Part shown: piece after piece, positions 18,227 through 28,991 of the stretch
Layout: each line of letters opens with the position of its first letter
Numbering within the stretch: position 1 is the first letter of the stretch
NCBI GenBank assembly: GCA_905216095.1
Contig: CAJMSQ010000018.1
Coordinates: 1-44,780, forward strand
Direction: 5' to 3'
From: an uncultured bacterium
GTDB taxonomy: Bacteria; Bacteroidota; Bacteroidia; Bacteroidales; Bacteroidaceae
DNA: 44,780 nucleotides
Notes under the pieces: model-generated
What the model was told of the DNA's origin: nothing
The model's database searches: none
The model's input: only the letters and a program-made list of their open reading frames with translations
Position numbers and translations under genes: made by a program

Positions 18227-18258
18227 ATTTTAGATTTTCATCGGTTTGACACAACCGA

Positions 18259-18366
18259 TTGAGGTATAAACTTTTAGCGGAGTATTTGAGAAACAGAGGT
18301 AACAATTTGGCAACCGTGCGAATTTCAGCGATTTGCGGTGCTGTGCTGTCAAATAACTCTTTCTGA
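18259..18366 (+). other. Start-less coding-like remnant upstream of the KilA-N gene
   Basis: A frame of 35 codons ending in TGA reads LRYKLLAEYLRNRGNNLATV followed by RISAICGAVLSNNSF, with a stop just upstream and no ATG. The composition looks protein-like, suggesting the 3' end of a lost gene or a conserved element end. The rest of 18136-18500 holds the direct repeat and a possible promoter. Confidence 0.3.
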
Positions 18367-18464
18367 TGCAAAGGTATAATAATTCTTGGAGAAATCGATG
18401 CCCGTTATCGCGTTTTTGCTTCTCATTTTTGTAATTTATTCATGATAATCTCGTGAATTATAGC

Positions 18465-18472
18465 TACCTTTA
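18465..18472 (+). promoter_or_regulatory. Putative -7 box of the KilA-N gene
   Basis: TACCTTTA differs by one base from TAnnTTTG. Transcription would start near 18479, which excludes the in-frame ATG at 18453 and supports the start at 18501. Confidence 0.35.
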
Positions 18473-18500
18473 CGGCATTGAAAACCAATGCATAGACCCA

Positions 18501-19307
18501 ATGGCAAAGATTACTGTTCAAAATACGGACATCAGTGTTGTCAAGTACAACGAGGAAGATTACATCAGTCTTACGGATATGGCACGAAGCCAACTGCAAG
18601 AGCATATAATCTTCCGCTGGCTCAGTCTTAAAAGCACTATTGAATATCTTGGCGAATGGGAAATGTTGTATAACCCCGATTTTAATTGTACCGAATTCGG
18701 TACAATTAAAAATGCAGCTGGAAGCAACAACTTCGTGCTTTCGGTGAAAACTTGGATAGAAAGAACCAACGCGATCGGCATCCGTTCAAAGGCTGGTCGC
18801 TACGGTGGCACGTATGCACATCGAGATATAGCCTATCATTTCGGTATGTGGATTTCGCCTAAATTCCAATTGCTTCTCGTCAAGGAATATCAACGGCTAA
18901 AGAACGAAGAACAACGATTGCTCGGCTGGTCGGCAAAGCGTGAACTGTCGAAAATCAATTACCGCATACATACCGATGCCATCAAACAGAACCTTATTCC
19001 GGCGGAAGTTACACAAGCACAGGCAAGCATCATCTATGCCAACGAAGCCGATGTATTGAACGTGGCTATGTTCGGCATGACGGCAAAGCAATGGCGTGAA
19101 GCCAATCCCGACCTGAAAGGCAATATCCGGGATTATGCCACCATCAACGAACTCATCTGTCTGTCAAATATGGAAAACCTCAATGCTGTGTTCATCGAAC
19201 AGGGTATACCGCAGAGTGAACGTCTTTTAAAGCTCAATCAGATAGCCATTCATCAGATGAGCGTATTGGAAAATGGTGATAATGGAGAGAGAAAGTTGTT
19301 GAAATAA
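18501..19307 (+). CDS. KilA-N domain protein
   Basis: A 268-aa protein. The N-terminal KilA-N region covers about residues 1-125 (YNEEDYISLTDMARS, then NNFVLSVKTWIERTNAIGIRS and the GTYAHRDIAYHFGMWISPKF core). The C-terminal part is helical and basic (KRELSKINYRIHTDAIKQNL...). KilA-N is a DNA-binding fold shared with phage anti-repressors and large DNA viruses, and this chromosomal form is widespread in Bacteroidales, often on islands. Its role here, probably DNA binding or regulation, is inferred. An in-frame ATG at 18453 would add 16 residues; 18501 is preferred because of the promoter position. It lies inside the 16-bp direct repeats with the lipoprotein gene. Confidence 0.85.
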   Translation: MAKITVQNTDISVVKYNEEDYISLTDMARSQLQEHIIFRWLSLKSTIEYLGEWEMLYNPDFNCTEFGTIKNAAGSNNFVLSVKTWIERTNAIGIRSKAGRYGGTYAHRDIAYHFGMWISPKFQLLLVKEYQRLKNEEQRLLGWSAKRELSKINYRIHTDAIKQNLIPAEVTQAQASIIYANEADVLNVAMFGMTAKQWREANPDLKGNIRDYATINELICLSNMENLNAVFIEQGIPQSERLLKLNQIAIHQMSVLENGDNGERKLLK

Positions 19308-19354
19308 ACATTGCTTTTGCGCCGAGAATATGACTATCTCATAATAAATGCAGT

Positions 19355-19897
19355 ATGAGGCATTATTTTATTTTTATTGCAATGACCATGTTTGCCACAG
19401 CTTGCCATAATAAGCAAGTAAAGGAAATGGCAGGCAAGACCACCAGTATGGAACAAAACTCTGTCATCGTACAAGATACCTTATATGAAACAATCTCTGT
19501 AGAGCCTTCTGTTCCATATTATTCCGCAACCGAAGAGAAGTGCAAGAATGAGATAGATTTGCAAGAATACCAATTTAAATACTCCGAGGTAGCCCACCAG
19601 ATTGCAAAGCGAACCTTGCACAGTTCTGCATTTGAAGAATATGAATACAGACGGAACTGTCGGATGATGCTGAAAATTTATAAAGATACAACTGTATTCG
19701 TCACGCCTTTGGACGGACTTGAGGTGCCGGAATCGTCCATAGGCTTTTGCAAAATAGAGAACAGGGTGTTCTTTCTTGTCGGACATATAGAGACGCTGCT
19801 TCAATCGTATGGAAATAAAAAGCGGTTCGGTGTCAAGAAAACTTTGCCTCATCCTTTTGACCCACCTACTTGGAGATTCAAAGTTAGACAACAATAA
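19355..19897 (+). CDS. Small lipoprotein of unknown function
   Basis: A 180-aa protein with a type II signal peptide: MRHYFIFIAMTMFATAC, with the lipobox ending at Cys17. The mature part is charged and contains EYEYRRNCRMMLKIY and a short hydrophobic strand IENRVFFLVGHIETLL near the C-terminus. I recognise no family. It is 47 nt downstream of the KilA-N gene on the same strand, with a terminator-like hairpin further downstream (20134-20169), so the two may form one unit inside the direct repeats. Confidence 0.65.
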   Translation: MRHYFIFIAMTMFATACHNKQVKEMAGKTTSMEQNSVIVQDTLYETISVEPSVPYYSATEEKCKNEIDLQEYQFKYSEVAHQIAKRTLHSSAFEEYEYRRNCRMMLKIYKDTTVFVTPLDGLEVPESSIGFCKIENRVFFLVGHIETLLQSYGNKKRFGVKKTLPHPFDPPTWRFKVRQQ

Positions 19898-20133
19898 AAA
19901 TGGGGTTGAGGGTGATCTCATTGGCGATGAAAACCTTGCGTATTCATCAGGAATCGTGCTTAATCTTCTTATTATCAGTAAACAATCTGGATACAGTTTC
20001 ATGTCTTTACAAGGCTATAATTGTTTCAAATATCCAAAATCGGTTATCGGTCAGTTTCATCGCTTACCGACCGCCAAGCAAATCTACGCAAATCGCAGCA
20101 AAATAGGCAGTTATCCAAAAACTTTCACCCCAT

Positions 20134-20173
20134 GAGGCAGTAACGGGCTGGTAACTGAACTCTTGCCTCTTTT
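20134..20173 (+). terminator. Possible terminator of the KilA-N/lipoprotein segment
   Basis: GAGGCA (20134-20139) pairs with TGCCTC (20164-20169), followed by TTTT. The loop is long (24 nt), so support is moderate. The remaining bases of 19898-20418 hold no convincing gene: an open frame at 19900-20106 has neither a supported start nor recognisable content. Confidence 0.4.
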
Positions 20174-20186
20174 GGACAAACAAATT
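20171..20186. repeat. 16-bp direct repeat, right copy
   Basis: An exact copy of TTTGGACAAACAAATT at 18211-18226. It starts directly after the hairpin stem at 20169. Confidence 0.7.
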
Positions 20187-20319
20187 TCGGGGTCTGGCGG
20201 CGTAAAATCGAGACGAAACAACAATGAATAAACAAATTCATCTTTGCTTGTCCATTGACTTTATAGATGTTTATATACTATACGGCGATTTAATATTCCT
20301 CTTCGTTGAAAAAGATTGG

Positions 20320-20327
20320 TATCTTTG
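20320..20327 (+). promoter_or_regulatory. Putative -7 box of the acyltransferase gene
   Basis: TATCTTTG fits TAnnTTTG. A start near 20334 gives an 85-nt leader to the ATG at 20419 and rules out the upstream in-frame ATG at 20224. Confidence 0.5.
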
Positions 20328-20418
20328 CAGAAGGCCGGCTGAGCCTCGGCAATCCAAGCAAGCTTATTGCACTCGACTTGCACAGCCTTTGCAAAAGGCA
20401 GGCACAAAAAACATCTGC

Positions 20419-21432
20419 ATGAAACGTGATTTATCCATGGACGCCCTGCGCGGCGTGGCGGCACTCTTCGTGGTGCTGCTACACGTCACGGCCCTGCGGC
20501 TCGACGAAACGTCCGGCCCGCAGTGGGCGGCCATCAACCTGCTCAACGGACTGACACGCTGGACCGTACCTGTGTTCATCATGCTGAGCGGCGCGTTCTT
20601 GCTGGGCCGGCGGAACGAGGACACCTGCGGACTGTGGATGAAAAGGGTAGGGCGGACGGCCGGCATCCTGCTGTTCTGGAACATCGTTTATTTCTTCGCC
20701 CGCACAAAAGGAACGTCGCTGCCGTCGCCGCACGACCTGATTTATCCCAACGCCTACCACCTGTGGTTCATGTATCTGCTGACGGGACTTTATGCCCTGC
20801 TGCCGCTGCTGAGGCGCATCGCGGCGGGCCGCACGGAAGGCTGCTTCGTGGCGCTTTGGGCGGTCCTCTGCATCGTCCCCCTCACGTTCGGCGCATACGG
20901 CGGCATCACGCTCCCGACGGTCTTCCGGCCCGTCGGTTACGCCGGCTATTTCGTGCTGGGACACTTCCTCTACGAACGGCGCGCATGGCTCAAGGGGAGA
21001 CTCCTCGCGGCGATACTCGCGGCGGGAACGACGGCTGCGGCGTGCGCCACGTGGCTGACGCACAGCGACAGTCTGTCGCAAGACCGCCTGTGCATCGACG
21101 CCTACGACAACCTGGGACTCTGCGTCCTGCTCACGTCGGTAGCGGTCTTCGCCGCCTTCACCCGGCTGCGCGTCCGTCCGGAGACACGTGCGGGCAAAAC
21201 CGTCTCGCTCCTCGCGGAAAGTTCAGCCGGCATTTATCTGACGCACCTGCTCTTCATCGGCCTGCCCTGCGACATCCCCGACCTCATGCCGGCCACCGCC
21301 GCCGGCTGCATGGCCGCCTGGACCGCAGCGTGCGCGGCAAGCTTCGCGTTCACCAAGGTGCTCGCCGCCCTGCCCGCACTGCGCCGGACGGTCTTCCTCG
21401 CGCGACCCCGCAGACCTCGCAAAGAGGAATGA
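20419..21432 (+). CDS. Acyltransferase 3 family membrane protein
   Basis: A 337-aa polytopic protein starting MKRDLSMDALRGVAALFVVL, the hallmark N-terminus of the acyltransferase 3 (OatA/NodX-like) family: an Arg/Gly-containing DALRG motif followed by a membrane helix with a conserved His (LLHVTAL). About ten hydrophobic helices follow, ending with a basic tail. The family transfers acetyl or other acyl groups to sugars of capsule, O-antigen or peptidoglycan across the membrane. It is strongly GC-rich, like core genes. The frame extends 65 codons upstream, but that part is AT-rich and lies before the predicted transcription start. It is convergent with the restriction endonuclease gene. Confidence 0.88.
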   Translation: MKRDLSMDALRGVAALFVVLLHVTALRLDETSGPQWAAINLLNGLTRWTVPVFIMLSGAFLLGRRNEDTCGLWMKRVGRTAGILLFWNIVYFFARTKGTSLPSPHDLIYPNAYHLWFMYLLTGLYALLPLLRRIAAGRTEGCFVALWAVLCIVPLTFGAYGGITLPTVFRPVGYAGYFVLGHFLYERRAWLKGRLLAAILAAGTTAAACATWLTHSDSLSQDRLCIDAYDNLGLCVLLTSVAVFAAFTRLRVRPETRAGKTVSLLAESSAGIYLTHLLFIGLPCDIPDLMPATAAGCMAAWTAACAASFAFTKVLAALPALRRTVFLARPRRPRKEE

Positions 21433-21453
21433 GGCACAGGCCGGCCTCACCCT
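21433..21453. repeat. 21-bp direct repeat, left border of the restriction cassette
   Basis: Begins immediately after the acyltransferase stop codon and contains the palindrome AGGCCGGCCT. An exact 21-bp copy is at 24142-24162, and both are followed by CGTTT (with one extra T in the right copy). The left copy also forms part of a terminator-like hairpin (GAGGC...GCCTC). Confidence 0.8.
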
Positions 21454-21574
21454 CGTTTAATTCCAAATGAGCATAAAATTAATTTACCGAAGAACAAATA
21501 TCAGATATCAGTAGAGGTACAATCCTCCCTTGACATGGCTACCAAAAACGATATAGGATATAAAATGGAATTAC

Positions 21575-22765
21575 TTATACCGGATGCACCAACCGGTCAC
21601 TTTGTTTTACCTTGACCATCTCTATGAATGATGCCAAAGTCTCAATCTCTGGCTGAAATTCCTTGTCAAACGATGTCCGATAAGCGGCAGGAACAACAAG
21701 TTTAAGGCGTTCGTGCTTCATCTCACGCAATTGATTTTTAGATATTCCTTGTTGCAAGGTAAACAAATATTTGGTTTCGATTCGATTTGCCTCATTCAGC
21801 ACTTGCCTCCAGCGATCTTTACAGGTAGTCTTTGCCCCAAGAAAGACCAATTTATCTGCCGGAAACAATAGATTATGGTAAGCCTCCCCGTTAGGAAACA
21901 GGAAATCCGGTTTTTTATTGTCTTCTGTTACGGCTTGCTCTTCGTATTCCAATCGTGCAGCCGTAAAAATAGTAGCAAGATGATGTTCTAGGGATTTTCC
22001 TGCACGGGATTTGCGACGGTTGAGGATAATATTGGAAAATTTAACCAGCTCCTGACAATTTTGAAAAGGTACACTATAAACAGGAGCATAAATTTTCTCT
22101 TCAAAACTACGAAACAAGCTATATTCTGTGTCAATCCATTTCAGCAATAGATCATCCGGAGTCCTACAGATTATCTTATCAGTAATAAGATGTGCTTTGT
22201 TATAAACATCTCTGGCAAATTGAGCCATTTGACGAGTTTCGGGGAAATCATTATGTAAAGAGATAAGTTCTTGGATGTCATGTTCTAATTGTATTTCCGG
22301 AGTATAGGCTTGTGTAACATCAATCAACTGATTGGTCATTTCCGGAGATAAATTGAAATAAGCGAAGAACTCATCAATGTCTTGGTCTCTTTGCAGAACA
22401 AAACCGTAATAGTAGTTTTCAGTATATTGTGCAATGATAAGTAAATCTCCTACATTATCTTCTTCGAAAAAAGGAAAATTCTTTCCAAAACGGGTTATTC
22501 TATATTCATTGCGTGTCCCTTGTCCATAATAGATAAAACGGCTTTCCGTAATGAAATCGTCTTGCCATTTTACTTCTACAAACTTATCTTTATTCTCACC
22601 TTTCATTCCCGGAGTGTCGAATAATAATGGTGCAGCACATTTAGGTATGTAGAAACCAGCTTGATGAGAACCATTCTTACCGGTATCATTCGCTGTAATA
22701 AAACGACAGAATGCATGCTTAGCGTTCTGCACCTTTGTTATTGCGCTATTCAGTATCTCATTCAT
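21575..22765 (-). CDS. EcoRII-like type II (IIE) restriction endonuclease
   Basis: A 396-aa protein with the two EcoRII domains. The N-terminal effector DNA-binding domain (residues about 1-170) carries HQAGFYIPK at 34-42. The C-terminal catalytic domain starts with [14 protein letters not shown] (250-263) and carries the nuclease residues in PDFLFP (286-291) and AKTTCKDRW (311-319), a PD...(E/D)xK-like site. EcoRII itself is 404 aa and needs two sites, one as allosteric effector. It overlaps the methyltransferase gene by 8 nt and is translated after it. The recognition site probably resembles CCWGG but cannot be read from sequence. AT-rich, unlike both flanking genes; acquired as a cassette. 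Confidence 0.88.
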   Translation of the reverse strand: MNEILNSAITKVQNAKHAFCRFITANDTGKNGSHQAGFYIPKCAAPLLFDTPGMKGENKDKFVEVKWQDDFITESRFIYYGQGTRNEYRITRFGKNFPFFEEDNVGDLLIIAQYTENYYYGFVLQRDQDIDEFFAYFNLSPEMTNQLIDVTQAYTPEIQLEHDIQELISLHNDFPETRQMAQFARDVYNKAHLITDKIICRTPDDLLLKWIDTEYSLFRSFEEKIYAPVYSVPFQNCQELVKFSNIILNRRKSRAGKSLEHHLATIFTAARLEYEEQAVTEDNKKPDFLFPNGEAYHNLLFPADKLVFLGAKTTCKDRWRQVLNEANRIETKYLFTLQQGISKNQLREMKHERLKLVVPAAYRTSFDKEFQPEIETLASFIEMVKVKQSDRLVHPV

Positions 22766-24053
22766 AGTTCAACATAGTTTTTACCAATTGTTCTGATACT
22801 GCAGTGATAAGAGGAACCACAACAGAATTACCACATTGCCTATAAGCTTGCACATCAGAAACCTGATTAAGGCGATATTCATCGGGATAACCCATTAATC
22901 GTGCACACTCTCGCGGTGATAATTTACGAGGGTTTCTTCCTTCACCTTGAGGAATAAGAATCTCAGAACCGTCTTTATAATAACGAGCACTTAATGTACG
23001 GGAAATTCCTTCTAAATCAACCAATCCGAACCCGAATCCATTTCCTTTAGCACGATGCTTCTCTGCATAATTCTGCAAATAACTCCACAGTTTATCACTC
23101 AACGTATATTTTTCATCTATATCAGAATCCAAGATTTCTTTGATACTTCGAGCAGCCTGTTTTTGCTCTGGAAAGGAAAATTTCTCTATTCCATGAAATA
23201 TATCACGGTCAAAACCTACAATCATTATACGTTCCCGGTGCTGAGGCACATATGCTTGTCCATCCATAACAAGATAATGAAGAGAATAACGCAGTTCCTC
23301 TAACGTTCCTTTGATAATCTTAAACGTATTTCCTTTATCATGCGACATCAAATTTTTCACGTTTTCCAAAAAGAATGCCTTAGGACGATGACAACTTATA
23401 ATATCCGCCACGTCAAAAAATAATGTACCTTGCGTCTTGTCTTTGAACCCTGTTTCCCGCCCAAGGCTCTTTTTTTTGGAAACTCCTGCAATAGAGAATG
23501 GTTGGCAAGGAAAACCAGCACAAAGTACATCAAATTTTTCGGGAATATAACTTTTTGTCATTTCCTTCGTGATGTCTCCAAAAGGCATTTCGCCAAAATT
23601 AGCAAAATAAGTCTTCTGAGCATATTTATTCCATTCCGAAGAAAAAACACACTTACCACCTTGTGCCTGCATAGCCAAACGAAAACCACCCATACCGGCA
23701 AACAAATCTATAAAAGTAAATTTTGGCTCTTTGGGATTGGGGAATGGAATATTAAAAAAGTCCGAAAACAAATTATATTCGGCAGGATTTTCCGCAAGTT
23801 CAGCTATAAATTCATCCGTTATTTCTTCTTCTTTGTTTTCTTTCTTCTGCTCCAGAAACTCACGTATAGCACAGAAAACTTCTTTCTTGCTTTTACTTCC
23901 GATATTGCCATTATTGTGTAAAAATTGGCTAAGTACGGCTAGCTGATTCTCCCAACTGGTTTCTCCATACAGTTTGATACCGTTCTTTTCATCTATTTCC
24001 TCCGGAAAATCAACAAGTTTTATGTCTTGTATGGTGGCCTTCTTCGTCATCAT
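22758..24053 (-). CDS. DNA (cytosine-5) methyltransferase, partner of the EcoRII-like enzyme
   Basis: A 431-aa C5 methyltransferase. The SAM motif [12 protein letters not shown] is at residues 114-125, the catalytic Cys183 lies in [14 protein letters not shown] is at 230-232, and the motif VIII variant QHRER is at 271-275. GNSVVVP closes the fold near the C-terminus. The N-terminal 110 residues are an extension also seen in Dcm-like enzymes. It methylates cytosine at the cassette's recognition site to protect host DNA. First gene of the pair, so methylase is made before endonuclease; the endonuclease start lies 8 nt inside its 3' end. Start at 24053 (MMTKK) or the adjacent 24050 cannot be distinguished. 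Confidence 0.93.
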   Translation of the reverse strand: MMTKKATIQDIKLVDFPEEIDEKNGIKLYGETSWENQLAVLSQFLHNNGNIGSKSKKEVFCAIREFLEQKKENKEEEITDEFIAELAENPAEYNLFSDFFNIPFPNPKEPKFTFIDLFAGMGGFRLAMQAQGGKCVFSSEWNKYAQKTYFANFGEMPFGDITKEMTKSYIPEKFDVLCAGFPCQPFSIAGVSKKKSLGRETGFKDKTQGTLFFDVADIISCHRPKAFFLENVKNLMSHDKGNTFKIIKGTLEELRYSLHYLVMDGQAYVPQHRERIMIVGFDRDIFHGIEKFSFPEQKQAARSIKEILDSDIDEKYTLSDKLWSYLQNYAEKHRAKGNGFGFGLVDLEGISRTLSARYYKDGSEILIPQGEGRNPRKLSPRECARLMGYPDEYRLNQVSDVQAYRQCGNSVVVPLITAVSEQLVKTMLNYE

Positions 24054-24141
24054 TCAATCTGCAGATTTATTACAAAAAGCAAAAATACAGCTTTTTCGTT
24101 AATTTTCTTCCATACGTTTCTGAGAAAAAAGAATAAAAAAG

Positions 24142-24162
24142 GGCACAGGCCGGCCTCACCCT
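24142..24162. repeat. 21-bp direct repeat, right border of the restriction cassette
   Basis: An exact copy of 21433-21453, located 88 bp upstream of the methyltransferase start. Between the two copies lies the whole two-gene cassette and almost nothing else. Confidence 0.8.
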
Positions 24163-24240
24163 TCGTTTTGTCACTTTTCCGGCCTCCAGGACGTCATTTT
24201 GAAAAAAATATTGTGCAGAAAATAATATTTTAATACGTTT

Positions 24241-24274
24241 TTTGTTGGATATAAAACATATTGTCGTATATTTG
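24241..24274 (+). promoter_or_regulatory. Promoter of dapF-dapL
   Basis: TTTG at 24241-24244 and TATATTTG at 24267-24274 are separated by 22 nt, slightly more than the 19-21 nt optimum. The predicted leader is about 40 nt and excludes the upstream TTG-initiated frame. Confidence 0.55.
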
Positions 24275-24322
24275 CAGCGAAATAAAACAAAAAGAAAGAC
24301 AAATCGCTTAATAATATACAAA

Positions 24323-25186
24323 ATGACAAAATATATCCGGTTTACCAAAATGCACGGCGCAGGCAACGATTACATCTATGTGGACACATCCAGATACCCT
24401 ATCGAGAACCCGGAAAGGCTTTCCCGCCTGTGGAGCGCGCCGCATACGGGCATCGGCAGCGACGGTCTCGTGCTGATAGGCCCTTCGGACGAGGCGGACT
24501 TCAGTATGCGCATCTTCAACGCGGACAGCTCGGAGGCCATGATGTGCGGCAACGCCAGCCGGTGCATCGGCAAGTATATTTACGACAACGGACTGACCGT
24601 GAAAACGGAAATCACCCTCGGCACGCGCTCGGGCATCAAACGGCTGAAGCTGCACGTCAGCGAGGGGAAGGTGGACACCGTCACCGTAGACATGGGCCGC
24701 CCGGCCGACTGCACGCCCGACGGCGGGGCGGACGGCAGGGCGGACGGCAGGCCCGCGGGTGAACAGCCCGTAGAGGCCGGCGGGAAACGGTTTTGCGGGA
24801 CGGTCGTTTCGATGGGAAATCCGCACTTAGTCATCTTCACGGACGACATCGCGGGCATCCGCCTGGAGGAGGTCGGCCCGCTGCTGGAGAACCACCCGCT
24901 CTTTCCCGACCGCACCAACGTGGAATTCGCGCAGGTGCTGGAGGACGGGAAAATACGGATGCGCGTATGGGAGCGGGGCTCGGGCATCACGCAGGCCTGC
25001 GGGACGGGAGCGTGCGCCACGGCCGTGGCGGCTTTTCTCACCGGCCGGGCGGGGCGGAAAACGGAAATCGTCATGGACGGCGGACGGCTGGACATCGAGT
25101 GGGACGCCGCGACGGGCCACGTCATGATGACGGGAGCGGCCGTCAAGGTGTTTGACGGCGAAATAGAAATCCCCGACAACGTGTGA
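24323..25186 (+). CDS. dapF: Diaminopimelate epimerase
   Basis: A 287-aa protein starting [20 protein letters not shown], the typical DapF N-terminus. Both catalytic cysteines are present: Cys75 in MMCGNASRC and Cys226 in QACGTGAC. It interconverts LL- and meso-diaminopimelate for lysine and peptidoglycan synthesis in the cytosol. A Gly/Asp/Arg-rich insertion around residues 133-152 (GADGRADGR) comes from a perfect 12-bp tandem duplication at 24726-24749. It lies 42 nt upstream of dapL, clearly one operon. The ATG at 24323 is chosen over a TTG at 24242, which lies inside the promoter. Confidence 0.95.
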   Translation: MTKYIRFTKMHGAGNDYIYVDTSRYPIENPERLSRLWSAPHTGIGSDGLVLIGPSDEADFSMRIFNADSSEAMMCGNASRCIGKYIYDNGLTVKTEITLGTRSGIKRLKLHVSEGKVDTVTVDMGRPADCTPDGGADGRADGRPAGEQPVEAGGKRFCGTVVSMGNPHLVIFTDDIAGIRLEEVGPLLENHPLFPDRTNVEFAQVLEDGKIRMRVWERGSGITQACGTGACATAVAAFLTGRAGRKTEIVMDGGRLDIEWDAATGHVMMTGAAVKVFDGEIEIPDNV

Positions 25187-25228
25187 CCGAACGGACACCG
25201 ACAAACGGACATACACATTATAATATAT

Positions 25229-26461
25229 ATGGCATTCATCAACGAACATTTTCTGAAACTTCCGGGCAGTTACCTGTTTTCGGACATCGCCCGAAAAGTG
25301 GACCGTTTCAAGAGCGAACATCCCGACAGGGACATCATCCGCCTGGGCATCGGCGACGTAACCCGGCCTCTGCCGGCCTTGTGCATCGAGGCGATGCACA
25401 AGGCCGTGGAGGAGATGGCCGACGCAAGGACTTTCCGCGGATACGGTCCGGAGCAGGGCTATGATTTCCTCATCGACGCCGTCATCCGGAACGACTACGC
25501 GCCGCTCGGCATCGAACTGGACAGGACGGAGGTCTTCATCAACGACGGGGCGAAAAGCGACACGGGCAACATCGGCGACATCCTGGGCACGGACAACACG
25601 ATAGGCGTGACCGACCCGATTTATCCCGTCTACATAGACAGCAACGTCATGTGCGGACGAGCGGGCACGTTGGGTACGGACGGACGTTGGACGGGTGTGA
25701 CCTACATGCCCTGCACGGCCGAAAACAACTTTATCCCCGCCATTCCCGACAAGCGCATCGACATCGTTTACCTGTGCTACCCGAACAACCCCACGGGAAC
25801 GACGCTGACGCGGGCGGAACTGAAGAAGTGGGTGGACTACGCGCTCGAAAACGACACGCTCATTCTGTTCGACGCCGCCTACGAGGCCTTCATCCGCGAG
25901 GACGACGTACCTCACTCCATCTACGAGATAGAGGGGGCGAAGCGGTGCGCCATCGAGTTCCGCAGTTTCTCGAAAACGGCCGGATTCACGGGCGTACGCT
26001 GCGGCTATACGGTCGTGCCCGGCGAACTCGAGGCCGCCACGTCCGACGGCGGGCGCGTCAGGCTGAAACGGCTGTGGAACCGCCGCCAATGCACCAAGTT
26101 CAACGGGACGGGATACATCACGCAGCGGGCGGCTGAGGCCATCTACACCCCCGAGGGCCGGCAACAGATAAAGGCGACCATAGACTACTACATGGACAAC
26201 GCCCGCACCATGAGGGAGGGCCTCGAGGCCGCGGGACTGAAGGTCTACGGCGGAGTGAACGCCCCCTATATCTGGCTAAAGATACCCGGCGGCACCGGCT
26301 CGTGGGAGTTCTTCGAACAACTGCTCGACGGGGCCGGCGTCGTCACCACCCCGGGCGTAGGCTTCGGCCCGAGCGGCGAAGGGTACATCCGCCTGACCGC
26401 CTTCGGCCGGCACGAGGACTGCACCGAGGCCATGGACCGCATCCGCGACTGGCTGAAATAG
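25229..26461 (+). CDS. dapL: LL-diaminopimelate aminotransferase
   Basis: A 410-aa PLP enzyme of fold type I, the usual DapL length. It starts [20 protein letters not shown], has the substrate-side segment [19 protein letters not shown], and the PLP lysine Lys249 in [17 protein letters not shown]. It converts tetrahydrodipicolinate directly to LL-diaminopimelate using glutamate as amino donor, so this organism probably uses the short DapL route rather than the succinylase or acetylase routes. Its product is the substrate of DapF from the preceding gene. glnN follows 59 nt later on the same strand and may share the transcript. Confidence 0.96.
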   Translation: MAFINEHFLKLPGSYLFSDIARKVDRFKSEHPDRDIIRLGIGDVTRPLPALCIEAMHKAVEEMADARTFRGYGPEQGYDFLIDAVIRNDYAPLGIELDRTEVFINDGAKSDTGNIGDILGTDNTIGVTDPIYPVYIDSNVMCGRAGTLGTDGRWTGVTYMPCTAENNFIPAIPDKRIDIVYLCYPNNPTGTTLTRAELKKWVDYALENDTLILFDAAYEAFIREDDVPHSIYEIEGAKRCAIEFRSFSKTAGFTGVRCGYTVVPGELEAATSDGGRVRLKRLWNRRQCTKFNGTGYITQRAAEAIYTPEGRQQIKATIDYYMDNARTMREGLEAAGLKVYGGVNAPYIWLKIPGGTGSWEFFEQLLDGAGVVTTPGVGFGPSGEGYIRLTAFGRHEDCTEAMDRIRDWLK

Positions 26462-26520
26462 CGGAAACGCCGCACAAAGTTTTTTTCAGGATAACAAACA
26501 CACATCAAACCATAGGTATT

Positions 26521-28710
<2,190 letters not shown>

Positions 28711-28766
28711 CCGTCTTTTTTAGGATAACAGAAGGAAAGGGAATCCAATCCCTCAATTGGTTGTTT

Positions 28767-28814
28767 AAGTATTCCGGCAGGCTTTGTTGTGAAACAGGGC
28801 CTGCCTCTTTTTGT
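28767..28814 (+). terminator. Terminator after glnN, and left copy of a duplicated terminator repeat
   Basis: GGCAGGC (28776-28782) pairs with GCCTGCC (28799-28805), followed by TCTTTTTG. The 48-bp stretch is repeated, with changes in its second half, at 31939-31985. The first 22 bases of the two copies are identical. Confidence 0.75.
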
Positions 28815-28907
28815 GCATCTTCAGTGGCATCTCCTTTCAGTCCACATTCCTTTTTCATTTTTTTGAAGAAAAAGTTCAAATAATCAATGGCTTTCGTTTT
28901 TTATATT

Positions 28908-28915
28908 TATATTTG
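28908..28915 (+). promoter_or_regulatory. Putative -7 box of the GH16 gene
   Basis: TATATTTG fits TAnnTTTG. The leader of about 70 nt contains two copies of AAGTCTCTTTTT (28923-28951), and the -33 box is poor. Confidence 0.45.
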
Positions 28916-28991
28916 TGGCGTTGAAGTCTCTTTTTTTAAGTCTCTTTTTCATTACGTTCTTTTTATTAATTAATTCTTCACTATTACTTTT

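Noticed and set aside
19900..20106. 68-codon frame after the lipoprotein gene
   Set aside because: No start context and the translation looks like non-coding AT-rich DNA; it may be part of an element end.
24242..24322. N-terminal extension of dapF from a TTG
   Set aside because: It contains the predicted promoter and would add residues absent from the family.
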